Shown one piece after another: positions 14,402-21,255 of a stretch of 21,255 nucleotides of DNA. The translations under genes and the position numbers were made by a program. Source of the DNA: Sulfurospirillaceae bacterium. GTDB taxonomy: Bacteria; Campylobacterota; Campylobacteria; Campylobacterales; Sulfurospirillaceae. The notes under the pieces are model-generated. The model was given only the letters and a program-made list of their open reading frames with translations, had not been told where the DNA came from and did no database searches. Each line of letters begins with the position of its first letter. The first letter of the stretch is position 1. The stretch is from positions 1 through 21,255 of the forward strand of contig JAQWCT010000013.1 in the NCBI GenBank assembly GCA_028705785.1, written 5' to 3'.

Positions 14402-15669
14402 TTAGAAAAAAGTTGTTTCCCTATATATTCACCAAATTCTAGCTCTTTTTCAATTTCAAGTAAACGGTTGTATTTTGCTGTTCTTTCTCCTCTTGCTGTA
14501 GAGCCTGTTTTGATTTCACCCGTATTGAGTGCGACAGCAAAATCAGCGATAAAAGCATCTTCACTCTCACCACTTCGGTGACTCATGACACATTTATAAT
14601 TATTGCGTTGTGCTAGTCTTACGGTTCGCATTGTCTCAGTTACAGTACCAATTTGATTTGGTTTGATTAAAATGGCATTAGCGATATCTTTAGCGATACC
14701 CTCAGCCAAAATCTTTTCATTGGTCACAAATAAATCATCCCCAACAAGTTGGACTCTGTTCCCTAGTTTTTCAGTAAGTAGTTTCCAACCTTCCCAGTCA
14801 TCTTCACTCAAACCATCTTCGATAGAAACGATAGGGTATTTGTTGCAAAGATTCTCATAATACGCTACAAGTTCAGCACTGCTAAGGGTTCTATTTTCAG
14901 AGTCTAGTTTATAACCACCCTCACAGACAAGCTCACTGCTTGCTACATCAAGGGCTATTGCAATATCAATACCTGGTTTATAGCCTGCTTTTTCAATGGC
15001 ATCCATGATAACTTTGATAGGCTCTTCATTATCTTTAAGATTGGGAGCAAAACCACCCTCATCGCCCAAAGCAGTACTCTCACCCATCCCAGCAATAATT
15101 TTTTTCAACTGATGATAGACTTCGGTACAAGAGCGAAGCGCTTCGGAGAAACTCTCAAAATTAATCGGTAAAATCATATATTCTTGAAAATCGACACTAT
15201 TGTTGGCATGGCTTCCGCCATTGATGATGTTGAACATAGGGGCTGGTAAAGTCATTGCATTGCTACCACCTAAATAACGATAAAGAGGAATGCCAAGACT
15301 AAGAGCGCTCACACGAGCAACTGCCATAGAAACACCTAAAACGGCATTAGCGCCAAGACGACCATAATTATCCGTACCATCAAGCTTTTTCATGGCTTCA
15401 TCGATAGCAGCTTGATTAAAAGGATTAAGCCCAACAAGCTCATCTGCGATCTCAGTATTGACATTTTCACATGCTTTTAAAACACCTTTGCCCATATACC
15501 GTTTATCAGCATCTCTTAGCTCTAACGCTTCTCGTTTACCTGTACTTGCCCCACTTGGCACGATAGCACTAGCACTTTTTCCGTCACTTAAAGTTACTTT
15601 GGTTCTTACAGTAGGATTGCCTCTACTATCTAGTACTTCATCTGCAACAATATCTTCGATATAGATCAT
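14398..15669 (-). CDS. eno: Enolase
   Basis: This 423-aa enzyme interconverts 2-phosphoglycerate and phosphoenolpyruvate. Family signatures are present throughout: EVLDSRGNPTVRTKV near the N-terminus, NAVLGVSMA, the metal ligands in SIEDGLSEDDWEGW and VGDDLFVTN, the catalytic lysine region LIKPNQIGT, and SHRSGESED. Length is normal. The ATG overlaps the recA stop (ATGA), and its own stop overlaps the next start, so it is translated as part of a recA-eno-ftsB-like chain. No separate promoter is obvious. Being placed behind recA means the two housekeeping genes are probably coexpressed. Confidence 0.97.
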   Translation of the reverse strand: MIYIEDIVADEVLDSRGNPTVRTKVTLSDGKSASAIVPSGASTGKREALELRDADKRYMGKGVLKACENVNTEIADELVGLNPFNQAAIDEAMKKLDGTDNYGRLGANAVLGVSMAVARVSALSLGIPLYRYLGGSNAMTLPAPMFNIINGGSHANNSVDFQEYMILPINFESFSEALRSCTEVYHQLKKIIAGMGESTALGDEGGFAPNLKDNEEPIKVIMDAIEKAGYKPGIDIAIALDVASSELVCEGGYKLDSENRTLSSAELVAYYENLCNKYPIVSIEDGLSEDDWEGWKLLTEKLGNRVQLVGDDLFVTNEKILAEGIAKDIANAILIKPNQIGTVTETMRTVRLAQRNNYKCVMSHRSGESEDAFIADFAVALNTGEIKTGSTARGERTAKYNRLLEIEKELEFGEYIGKQLFSK

Positions 15670-16709
15670 TCATCTTCCTTTACTTCATCAGCTCCACACT
15701 CCACAATAATTGAGCTAGAGCCAATGGCTTGTTTGATTTTTTCTTCAATTTCTAAGGCTACTTCTTTATTTTCTTTTAAAAACGCTTTGACATTTTCCCG
15801 TCCTTGTCCTAGTCTGGTTTCACCATAACTAAACCAAGCGCCACTTTTATCAATGATGTCAAGCTTCACGCCATAATCCACCATCTCACCCTCTTTAGAA
15901 ATACCCTCGCCAAACATAATATCAAACTCTGCTTGACGAAATGGTGGGGCAACTTTATTTTTGATGACTTTTGCCTTTACCCTGTTACCAATTTGCTCTT
16001 CACCTTGCTTAAGTGTTGCAATTTTTCGAACATCAATGCGCACAGAAGCGTAAAATTTCAGAGCATTTCCACCTGTGGTTGTCTCAGGACTACCATATCC
16101 CATCGTACCGATTTTCATACGAATCTGGTTGATAAAGATAACAGTAGTATTCATCTTATGCACAACTGCGGTTAGTTTTCGCAAAGCCTGACTCATAAGC
16201 CTTGCTTGTAAACCCATATGTGAATCCCCCATATCGCCCTCAATCTCGCTTTTAGGTGTGAGTGCGGCAACTGAGTCAATAACGATAACATCGACCGCAC
16301 CACTTCTGGCTAAAGTTTCGACGATATCAAGTGCTTGTTCACCAAAATCGGGTTGAGAAACCAACAAGTTTTCGATATCTACACCTAGATTTCCTGCATA
16401 TTTAACATCAAGCGCATGTTCTGCGTCTACAAATGCGCATATACTTCCACTGCGTTGTGCCTCTGCAATGATTTGCAATGAAAGCGTTGTTTTTCCTGAA
16501 CTCTCTGGTCCATAAATCTCGATAATTCTTCCTTGAGGAACACCGCCAATACCAAGGGCAAGGTCAAGACCAATGGAGCCTGTACTAATCGAAGCAATAG
16601 GCTCTAAAACTTTATCGCCTAAGCGAATAAGAGCACCCTTACCAAAAGCCTTATCTATCTGTTTGATCGCTAAATCAAGCGCTTTTCTTTTATTTTCGTC
16701 GATTTGCAT
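15666..16709 (-). CDS. recA: Recombinase RecA
   Basis: This 347-aa DNA strand-exchange protein is central to recombinational repair and natural transformation. Walker A is GPESSGKTT (67-75) and Walker B lies in VDVIVIDSVAAL. Loop L1 contains MGLQARLMSQALRKL and loop L2 GGNALKFYASVRIDV. The acidic C-terminal tail is present (VECGADEVKEDE). AGAGGT precedes the ATG at 16709. I find no LexA-type operator in the 150-base upstream gap, in keeping with the lack of a LexA SOS system in Campylobacterota. It is the first gene of the four-gene minus-strand group. Confidence 0.98.
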   Translation of the reverse strand: MQIDENKRKALDLAIKQIDKAFGKGALIRLGDKVLEPIASISTGSIGLDLALGIGGVPQGRIIEIYGPESSGKTTLSLQIIAEAQRSGSICAFVDAEHALDVKYAGNLGVDIENLLVSQPDFGEQALDIVETLARSGAVDVIVIDSVAALTPKSEIEGDMGDSHMGLQARLMSQALRKLTAVVHKMNTTVIFINQIRMKIGTMGYGSPETTTGGNALKFYASVRIDVRKIATLKQGEEQIGNRVKAKVIKNKVAPPFRQAEFDIMFGEGISKEGEMVDYGVKLDIIDKSGAWFSYGETRLGQGRENVKAFLKENKEVALEIEEKIKQAIGSSSIIVECGADEVKEDE

Positions 16710-16735
16710 TGTAGTACCTCTTTTTTAATGGATTT

Positions 16736-16741
16736 ATTTTA
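16736..16741 (-). promoter_or_regulatory. Probable -10 box of the recA operon
   Basis: On the minus strand TAAAAT (within GATAAAATAAAT) lies 27 bases upstream of the recA ATG, which places the start of transcription near 16729. No good -35 is visible, as is common for this group. Confidence 0.4.
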
Positions 16742-16826
16742 TCATTTTGAGCTTGAAAAAGCCCTTTGGAGTCATTTTATAGGAAATATTTTTTTATCTG
16801 TAAAAATATTTCAATATGGAATATGT

Positions 16827-16832
16827 TAGAAT
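16827..16832 (+). promoter_or_regulatory. Probable extended -10 box of the mqnD-fliQ-murB operon
   Basis: TAGAAT preceded by TGT gives an extended -10 element, 28 bases upstream of the TTG start of mqnD. It is followed by ACGA, as at the topA promoter. Confidence 0.45.
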
Positions 16833-16859
16833 ACGACTAAACATTCTATAAGGCTATTT

Positions 16860-17723
16860 TTGAAAACAATTACCGTAGCGCACTCCCCCGACGCTGATGA
16901 TATTTTTATGTATTTTGCCATTAAATTTGGCTGGGTAAATGCAGATGAGTTGCTTTTTGATAATATCGCTTTGGACATTGAAACGCTCAATATTGAAGCG
17001 CTAAAAAACACCTATGACATCAGCGCCATTAGCTTTGCCCTTTATCCTAAAATTCGCAATGAATACGCCCTTTTACGCACAGCCGTTAGCTTTGGTGAGG
17101 GCTATGGTCCCAAACTGGTCAAGCTTCAAAACACCATCCTCAAAAAGAATTTTAAAGTGGCTTTGAGCGGTACGCACACGACCAATGCGATGCTTTTTAA
17201 GATTGCCTACCCCAATGCTAAAATCATCTATAAAAACTTTTTAGAGATAGAAGATGCTGTGCTTAGTGGTGAAGTAGATGCAGGTGTTTTAATTCATGAA
17301 AGTATTTTAAATTTTAACGCTCATTTGGTCGTTGAGCGAGAATTGTGGGATATTTGGAAAGAGCTTTGCAAGGGTGAGTTTCCTCTTCCCCTAGGTGGTA
17401 TGGCACTGCGTCGAAGTATGCCGATACATCGTGCCATTACCTGTGAAAAAACACTGATTAAAGCTGTTTTTGTGGCGTATACCCATCAAACGATGCTGTC
17501 TAAAATGTTGATTGAGAGAAATCTTGTTCGGGTAGATAAAAACACCCTTCAAACCTACCTTGGACTCTATGCCAATGATACTTCTATCGAAATGAGTGAT
17601 CTCCAATACAACGCTATCAATAAGCTTTTTGAGATAGGTTACGATCATGGTTTTTACGACCAATGTATCGATGCTAAAGATTATCTTATTCCTAGTGAAT
17701 ACGAAGACTTGAGGAACAATTAA
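16860..17723 (+). CDS. mqnD: 1,4-dihydroxy-6-naphthoate synthase (futalosine menaquinone pathway)
   Basis: This 287-aa protein has the periplasmic-binding-protein-like fold of MqnA/MqnD enzymes. MqnD cleaves cyclic dehypoxanthine futalosine to 1,4-dihydroxy-6-naphthoate on the way to menaquinone, the quinone of Campylobacterota respiration. Visible features are the N-terminal AHSPDADDIFMYFA, the ligand loop SGTHTTNAML (103-112) and VLIHES with His146, which matches the conserved catalytic histidine of MqnD. The length fits MqnD. The start is a TTG with AAGG seven bases upstream. The stop overlaps fliQ by one base (TAATG). MqnA (chorismate dehydratase) is the main alternative within the family, but the HSPDADD motif and His favour MqnD. 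Confidence 0.82.
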   Translation: MKTITVAHSPDADDIFMYFAIKFGWVNADELLFDNIALDIETLNIEALKNTYDISAISFALYPKIRNEYALLRTAVSFGEGYGPKLVKLQNTILKKNFKVALSGTHTTNAMLFKIAYPNAKIIYKNFLEIEDAVLSGEVDAGVLIHESILNFNAHLVVERELWDIWKELCKGEFPLPLGGMALRRSMPIHRAITCEKTLIKAVFVAYTHQTMLSKMLIERNLVRVDKNTLQTYLGLYANDTSIEMSDLQYNAINKLFEIGYDHGFYDQCIDAKDYLIPSEYEDLRNN

Positions 17724-17989
17724 TGGAATCTAAACTTGTAGCCTTAGGCATTGAAACTTTCAAAATATCGCTTTATCTCTCCATGCCGATGCTTTTAGCA
17801 GGTCTTATTGCAGGACTTGCCATCAGTATCTTTCAAGCCACCACACAAATCAATGAAATGACACTCAGCTTTGTACCCAAAGTACTCATCGTCATCGTTG
17901 TCGCCATCTTTACAATGCCTTGGATGATGAATATGATGATAGAATTTACCACGCGTATCTTCGATATGATTCCTAACTTTAGATTTTAA
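17723..17989 (+). CDS. fliQ: Flagellar export apparatus protein FliQ
   Basis: This 88-aa inner-membrane protein forms part of the FliPQR export gate through which flagellin and other flagellar proteins leave the cell. It has two hydrophobic helices (about 15-37 and 53-75) joined by the conserved SIFQATTQINEMTLSFVPK loop. Size and sequence are typical for FliQ. The ATG overlaps the mqnD stop (TAATG), and its stop overlaps murB in the same way. Separation from fliP and fliR is usual in Campylobacterota. It is functionally linked to the flagellin gene elsewhere in the window. Confidence 0.96.
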   Translation: MESKLVALGIETFKISLYLSMPMLLAGLIAGLAISIFQATTQINEMTLSFVPKVLIVIVVAIFTMPWMMNMMIEFTTRIFDMIPNFRF

Positions 17990-18762
17990 TGACTAAATCT
18001 ATCAACTTTTCCACCTTTTCAAGCATCAAAATCGGTCCAACTGTTGCGGTTGAACTGATTGATACCATGACTTCTTTACCCCCCGATGTACGCATCATCG
18101 GAGGCGCTAATAATCTTTTGGTCAGCCCCAATCCACCCAAACTAGCAATGCTCGATAAATGTTTTGACTTTGTTTATAGGAAAGATGATTGCTTACATGT
18201 AGGCGGTGCAACCAGTAGTGGCAAAATCCTCTCTTTTGCAAAAAAATACAATCTTGCAGGCTTTGAACTGATGCAAAAACTCCCCGGAACGCTTGGTGGT
18301 ATGGTTAAAATGAATGCGGGACTCAAAGAGTGGGAAGTGTTTAATAATCTTATTGCCATTCGTACGCAACATGGTTGGATAGCCAAAGAAGCTATCGAAT
18401 ATGGCTACCGACACACACATTTTGAGGGCATCGTATATGAAGCATCATTTACATGTAAAGAGGGATTTGATGAAACGCTTCTAGCCATGTTTAAAAAAAT
18501 GCGCGACAACCAACCTCATTATCCTAGTACTGGAAGCTGTTTTAAAAACCCCAAAGATGGGTACGCTGGAAAACTTATCGAAGAAGCGGGGCTCAAAGGT
18601 AAACGAATAGGTGATATGAGCTTTAGCGATGAACATGCCAACTTTTTAGTCAATCTAGGAAATGGCACATTTGAAGATGCCTTGGCACTTATTAATCTTG
18701 CCAAAGAAGAAGTTTTAAAACGATTTGGAATTCAATTAGAAGAAGAAATTATCATTTTTTAA
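17989..18762 (+). CDS. murB: UDP-N-acetylenolpyruvoylglucosamine reductase
   Basis: This 257-aa FAD enzyme reduces UDP-GlcNAc-enolpyruvate to UDP-MurNAc in peptidoglycan synthesis. FAD-binding signatures are IIGGANNLLV (36-45) and LPGTLGGMVKMNAG (98-111). Probable catalytic residues are Arg141 (GYRHT), Ser183 (TGSCFKNP) and a Glu in LEEEI near 251-253. It is shorter than E. coli MurB (342 aa) and lacks inserted elements, like other Campylobacterota MurB. The ATG overlaps the fliQ stop (TAATG). It ends in an 11-base overlap with the convergent tsaD, with no terminator between. TACATGTA copies occur at 18194 and 18450. Confidence 0.94.
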   Translation: MTKSINFSTFSSIKIGPTVAVELIDTMTSLPPDVRIIGGANNLLVSPNPPKLAMLDKCFDFVYRKDDCLHVGGATSSGKILSFAKKYNLAGFELMQKLPGTLGGMVKMNAGLKEWEVFNNLIAIRTQHGWIAKEAIEYGYRHTHFEGIVYEASFTCKEGFDETLLAMFKKMRDNQPHYPSTGSCFKNPKDGYAGKLIEEAGLKGKRIGDMSFSDEHANFLVNLGNGTFEDALALINLAKEEVLKRFGIQLEEEIIIF

Positions 18763-19753
18763 TAAACATATCTTTGGAAGAGCCTCTAATTTTGAGGGCT
18801 TCAAGCGTTGTAAACTTTCCTTGTTCATAAGCATCAATAGCACATCGTCCTATCATAGCCGCATTATCAGAGCAAAATTCCATCTTTGCGGTGAGTAAAG
18901 GTGCTTTTTTTGATGCACAAAAAGCTTCTAAATGCCCTCTTAAATACAAATTAGCACTCGCACCCCCTACGACACCAAATCGCTCTATGGCTCGCTCTTT
19001 GTACGCTTTTTTGATTTGTCGCATGAGGTGTGCAACGGCTATGCGTTGAAATGAGGCACAAATATCGCATATCGTTTGCTCATCCAGATTTTCGTGTGCT
19101 TCAACGCACAATCTGACTTGATTTTTAAGTCCAGAATAACTAAATGCCATTTGTTTAGAAGCCAAAAGAGGTATCGTAAAATCAAACTTTTTTTCATTCC
19201 CCTTTCGTGCATATGCTTCGATAATAGGCCCTGCTGGGTAAGGCAGTCCTAGCATTTTACCGACTTTATCAAAACTCTCTCCAAAGCTATCATCCATCGT
19301 TGTAGCGAGAAGTTCAATATGCTCCAAATTCTTTACATGTAAGAGTTGCGTGTGCCCACCTGAAACTAACAAAATATCAAGCGGAAAGGTAGTTTCTTTA
19401 TCGATAAAAAGCGAGTAGATGTGTCCTACAAGATGGTTAATGCCCAAAAGTGGAAGATTAAGCGCAACGCTCAGTGCTTTTGCCATGCTAACACCCTCAA
19501 CCAAAGTAACGCTAAGTCCTGGCTCATTCGTTACGGCGATGGCTTTGAGATCTTGAAAATAAGGCTTTGTTTCTTCGAGTATTTTAGGAAGGGCAAGCGC
19601 ATGAAGTCTTGCGGCAAGTTCTGGAACAACGCCACCATAGAGAGCATGTTCGGCATCTTGAGAGATTTTTTTATGAAACAGAAGTTTTTTATCGCTCAAG
19701 CGAGTGATAGCGATAGAGCTATCATCGCAACTACTTTCAATGCTAAGTATCAA
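18752..19753 (-). CDS. tsaD: tRNA N6-adenosine threonylcarbamoyltransferase TsaD
   Basis: This 333-aa ASKHA-fold enzyme transfers the threonylcarbamoyl group to A37 of ANN-decoding tRNAs, together with TsaB and TsaE. It begins ILSIESSCDDSSIAI, has metal-binding His107 and His111 in INHLVGHIYS, SGGHTQLL (131-138), and Asp296 in CSDNAAMIG. I chose the TTG at 19753: it gives the usual family N-terminus (MILSIESSCDD) and overlaps the stop of the upstream peptidase gene as TTGA, a form of translational coupling. A longer TTG start at 19771 would add six residues. Its 3' end overlaps convergent murB. TACATGTA lies at 19334-19341. Confidence 0.94.
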   Translation of the reverse strand: MILSIESSCDDSSIAITRLSDKKLLFHKKISQDAEHALYGGVVPELAARLHALALPKILEETKPYFQDLKAIAVTNEPGLSVTLVEGVSMAKALSVALNLPLLGINHLVGHIYSLFIDKETTFPLDILLVSGGHTQLLHVKNLEHIELLATTMDDSFGESFDKVGKMLGLPYPAGPIIEAYARKGNEKKFDFTIPLLASKQMAFSYSGLKNQVRLCVEAHENLDEQTICDICASFQRIAVAHLMRQIKKAYKERAIERFGVVGGASANLYLRGHLEAFCASKKAPLLTAKMEFCSDNAAMIGRCAIDAYEQGKFTTLEALKIRGSSKDMFIKK

Positions 19754-20496
19754 ACGATTTTCACATGCCAAGGTTCAAATCTTACACCATCACTGTTACC
19801 AATGGTATAACGCATTGAGATGTAAGGAAGTTTTTGAAGACTCCAAAACTCTTCTGTGCGTGCAAAATTTGCCGTAAAGTTTTGGTGTCCCCATCCCTTT
19901 TTACCCACATCAAAATCACCGTTGGAGTGATAAGAGTAGGCAGGAGGAACCAAAGAGCGGCAAGCAATCGTAATGTTGCCATTTTCACTTTGAATTTTTT
20001 CCAAATGAAGACTTAACTGTTTGACGATACTTCTCACACCAGAGGTAAGAACCAATGAATTTCCTACATCTTTGATAATACGATTTAGGGAATCATGTGA
20101 GTGCCCACGAAAGAGATAATGTCCTGTGTTGCTAATCTTGATAACATCTTTTTCATTAATCGCCGTAGTCAAACTATCACAAACGCGTTTCCCATGAAAT
20201 CCATAAATAATAGGGTCTGCATAAAATACCTCTTCAATATACGCCAATTCAGCCTTGGTAAATGCTTCCATTTTAGGGTGATTTTTAGCGATTTTAAGGG
20301 CCTCGTCAAAAGGAAGTAGATTGTATTTACCATAACCTACAATTTTTTCGATGTTATTAAGCTTTTTAATGACAGAAACAAAAGAAGCTTTTTGGTCATC
20401 TCTTAGCCAAACATCATTGCTGATTACCTCATCAGCATTGGCAAATGAAGTAGCCAAAGTGGCTCCCATGACGCCCAAAAATTCTCTGCGTACCAT
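19750..20496 (-). CDS. Tat-exported M15-family peptidase (VanY-like D-Ala-D-Ala carboxypeptidase fold)
   Basis: This 248-aa protein starts MVRREFLGVMGATLATSFANA, a twin-arginine-type signal (RRxFL), so it is probably exported folded to the periplasm. The C-terminal half has the peptidase M15 zinc site: SYHSNGDFDVG supplies His190 and Asp196, and EPWHVKI supplies Glu241 and His244. An upstream SGVRS (152-156) corresponds to the conserved Arg motif of VanX/VanY enzymes. The family cleaves D-alanyl bonds in peptidoglycan peptides; the actual substrate is not shown. AGGACG precedes the ATG. A TATAAT on the minus strand (20527-20522) may give it a promoter of its own inside the stop region of the EAL gene. 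It is coupled to tsaD through TTGA. Confidence 0.82.
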   Translation of the reverse strand: MVRREFLGVMGATLATSFANADEVISNDVWLRDDQKASFVSVIKKLNNIEKIVGYGKYNLLPFDEALKIAKNHPKMEAFTKAELAYIEEVFYADPIIYGFHGKRVCDSLTTAINEKDVIKISNTGHYLFRGHSHDSLNRIIKDVGNSLVLTSGVRSIVKQLSLHLEKIQSENGNITIACRSLVPPAYSYHSNGDFDVGKKGWGHQNFTANFARTEEFWSLQKLPYISMRYTIGNSDGVRFEPWHVKIV

Positions 20497-20521
20497 ATTC
20501 GTCCTACTTGATTATTTTTAT

Positions 20522-20527
20522 TATTAT
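20522..20527 (-). promoter_or_regulatory. Possible -10 box for the M15 peptidase-tsaD pair
   Basis: TATAAT on the minus strand spans the stop codon of the EAL gene, 26 bases upstream of the peptidase ATG. There is no strong -35. The AT-rich 27-base gap makes a chance match possible. Confidence 0.35.
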
Positions 20528-21255
20528 AACATTTGATTTTGATTTTGAAGCAAAATTCGTGCCTCTTGTGCACTAATAGGTTTACTAAAAAGAAATCCTT
20601 GCATGAGCTCACAACCACTTTGATAAATAAACTCTCTTTGAGCCTTCGTTTCAACGCCCTCAGCTAAGACTTTTAACCCAAGCCCTCGACCTAATTCGAT
20701 GATTGTCTTTGCGATAGCTCTATCTTGTGGACTCTCTTCAAGGTTGCGCACAAAACTTTGATCGATTTTGAGTTTGGTTACAGGGAGTTGTTTTAGATAT
20801 GCCAAAGATGAGTATCCTGTACCAAAATCATCGATAGAAATGTCGATGCCCATATCTCTAAAGCGTTGTAAAAGCGTAATAGATTTAGTGGTATCTTTCA
20901 TGATAAATCGCTCCACTATCTCCATCTCAATCCACTCAGGTTTACATCCACTCTCTTTTAAACTATCTATCATATAAACATCAAGTTTAGGAGAGTCTAG
21001 CTGTTTCCCTGCAAAATTAATGGCTACTTTACCAGGATTTAAGCCCTCATCATACCACATTTTCATCTGCTGCATAGCCTCTTTAATGACCCACTTGCCA
21101 ATCTCAATAATCAGTTCACTCTCTTCTGCAATGTAGATAAAACAGGAGGGAAGAATAAGCCCTTTAGAGGGATGATTCCATCGTATCAATGCTTCAAAAC
21201 CAACAATTTGTTCACTTTGGAGATTGATTTGGGGTTGATAGTGAAGCACGAGCTC
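20524..21255 (-). CDS. EAL-domain c-di-GMP phosphodiesterase (partial, C-terminal)
   Basis: The gene enters from the right edge: the frame stays open to the last base, and the first visible residues lead straight into LHYQPQINL, the normal start of an EAL domain, so the N-terminal part is missing. The 243 residues seen form a nearly complete EAL domain, which linearises c-di-GMP to pGpG. Key elements are FEALIRW (the EAL motif), INFAGKQL (conserved Asn), EMEIVE (usually E-[IL]-T-E, with Val in place of Thr here), DDFGTGYSSL, KLKIDQSFV (catalytic Lys) and LAEGVET. All metal and catalytic positions appear kept, so it is probably active. A GGDEF and sensor region may lie upstream. In a motile organism it would promote swimming over attachment (inference). 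Confidence 0.92.
   Translation of the reverse strand, partial: ELVLHYQPQINLQSEQIVGFEALIRWNHPSKGLILPSCFIYIAEESELIIEIGKWVIKEAMQQMKMWYDEGLNPGKVAINFAGKQLDSPKLDVYMIDSLKESGCKPEWIEMEIVERFIMKDTTKSITLLQRFRDMGIDISIDDFGTGYSSLAYLKQLPVTKLKIDQSFVRNLEESPQDRAIAKTIIELGRGLGLKVLAEGVETKAQREFIYQSGCELMQGFLFSKPISAQEARILLQNQNQML

Larger units (their letters stand above)
299..19341. repeat. Dispersed palindrome TACATGTA (13 copies)
   Basis: Copies start at 299, 1973, 2165, 2470, 3153, 5304, 8944, 10750, 13380, 13401, 18194, 18450 and 19334. The usual context is YTACATGTAR (11 of 13). Expected number from base composition is about 0.7. Copies inside genes use different frames, encoding Leu-His-Val, Thr-Cys or Tyr-Met-Tyr, so protein sequence does not explain them. 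Three copies are not in coding DNA: the topA leader and the gltA terminator pair. Confidence 0.85.

Noticed and set aside
16710..16859. LexA/SOS operator upstream of recA
   Set aside because: No CTGT-N8-ACAG-like or Gram-positive SOS box is visible in this gap, and this group is not known to have LexA.
5311..18194. Apparent absence of TACATGTA from flagellin, recA and eno as avoidance in highly expressed genes
   Set aside because: With a mean spacing near 1.6 kb, a gap of about 4.8 kb is only marginally unlikely, so one window cannot show avoidance.
19421..19810. 129-codon frame on the + strand across the tsaD start
   Set aside because: It is antisense to two confident genes, and the translation resembles nothing.
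1..21255. CRISPR arrays, insertion sequences, prophage, tRNA or rRNA genes
   Set aside because: I found no direct-repeat/spacer pattern, transposase, integrase, terminal inverted repeats or tRNA-like cloverleaf in the few intergenic gaps.

Overview
The window looks like chromosomal DNA from a motile, flagellated member of the Campylobacterota (Epsilonproteobacteria). The evidence is low GC content, the compact BioB and MurB forms, a Maf-type flagellin glycosyltransferase locus, a futalosine-pathway menaquinone gene, and a gene neighbourhood (topA-bioB, gltA, recA-eno, fliQ-murB) that, from memory, resembles Campylobacter jejuni Cj1670c-Cj1686c. A Sulfurospirillum-like genus is my best guess, but it is inference only.

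Region 1 (1-6361, + strand) is a tightly packed flagellin-glycosylation operon. It holds the tail of a PfkB-like sugar kinase, a sugar-1-phosphate nucleotidyltransferase, a zinc-finger SAM methyltransferase, a PseA/WbpG-type N-acetyl-sugar amidotransferase, HisH and HisF/WbuZ paralogues that would supply ammonia, and a Maf glycosyltransferase. A GC-rich hairpin separates it from the convergent flagellin gene.

Region 2 (6374-8886, - strand) is one very long flagellin (809 aa) with a near-canonical sigma-28 promoter. Its central third is Ser/Thr-rich imperfect hexapeptide repeats that look like a beta-solenoid. It is the obvious substrate for the sugar made and transferred by region 1.

Region 3 (8925-13411, + strand) holds topA, bioB (TGATG overlap) and then gltA with its own promoter. 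gltA ends in a 13-bp-stem terminator made of two inverted copies of a TACATGTA motif.

Region 4 (13411-16741, - strand) is recA, eno, an FtsB/DivIC-like membrane protein and an AMIN-domain periplasmic protein. The first three genes are linked by ATGA stop/start overlaps.

Region 5 (16827-18762, + strand) is mqnD-fliQ-murB, again with overlapping stops and starts. Convergent to it (18752-21255, - strand) are tsaD, a Tat-exported M15 peptidase and the C-terminal part of an EAL-domain c-di-GMP phosphodiesterase that runs off the window.

The most striking signal outside the genes is the palindrome TACATGTA. I count 13 copies, against about 0.7 expected from base composition. The copies lie in several reading frames and in intergenic DNA, and one inverted pair forms a terminator. 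This resembles a genome-wide iterated palindrome or an uptake/organisation signal. I see no tRNA, rRNA, CRISPR array, insertion sequence or prophage. No gene-free stretch exceeds about 220 bases.
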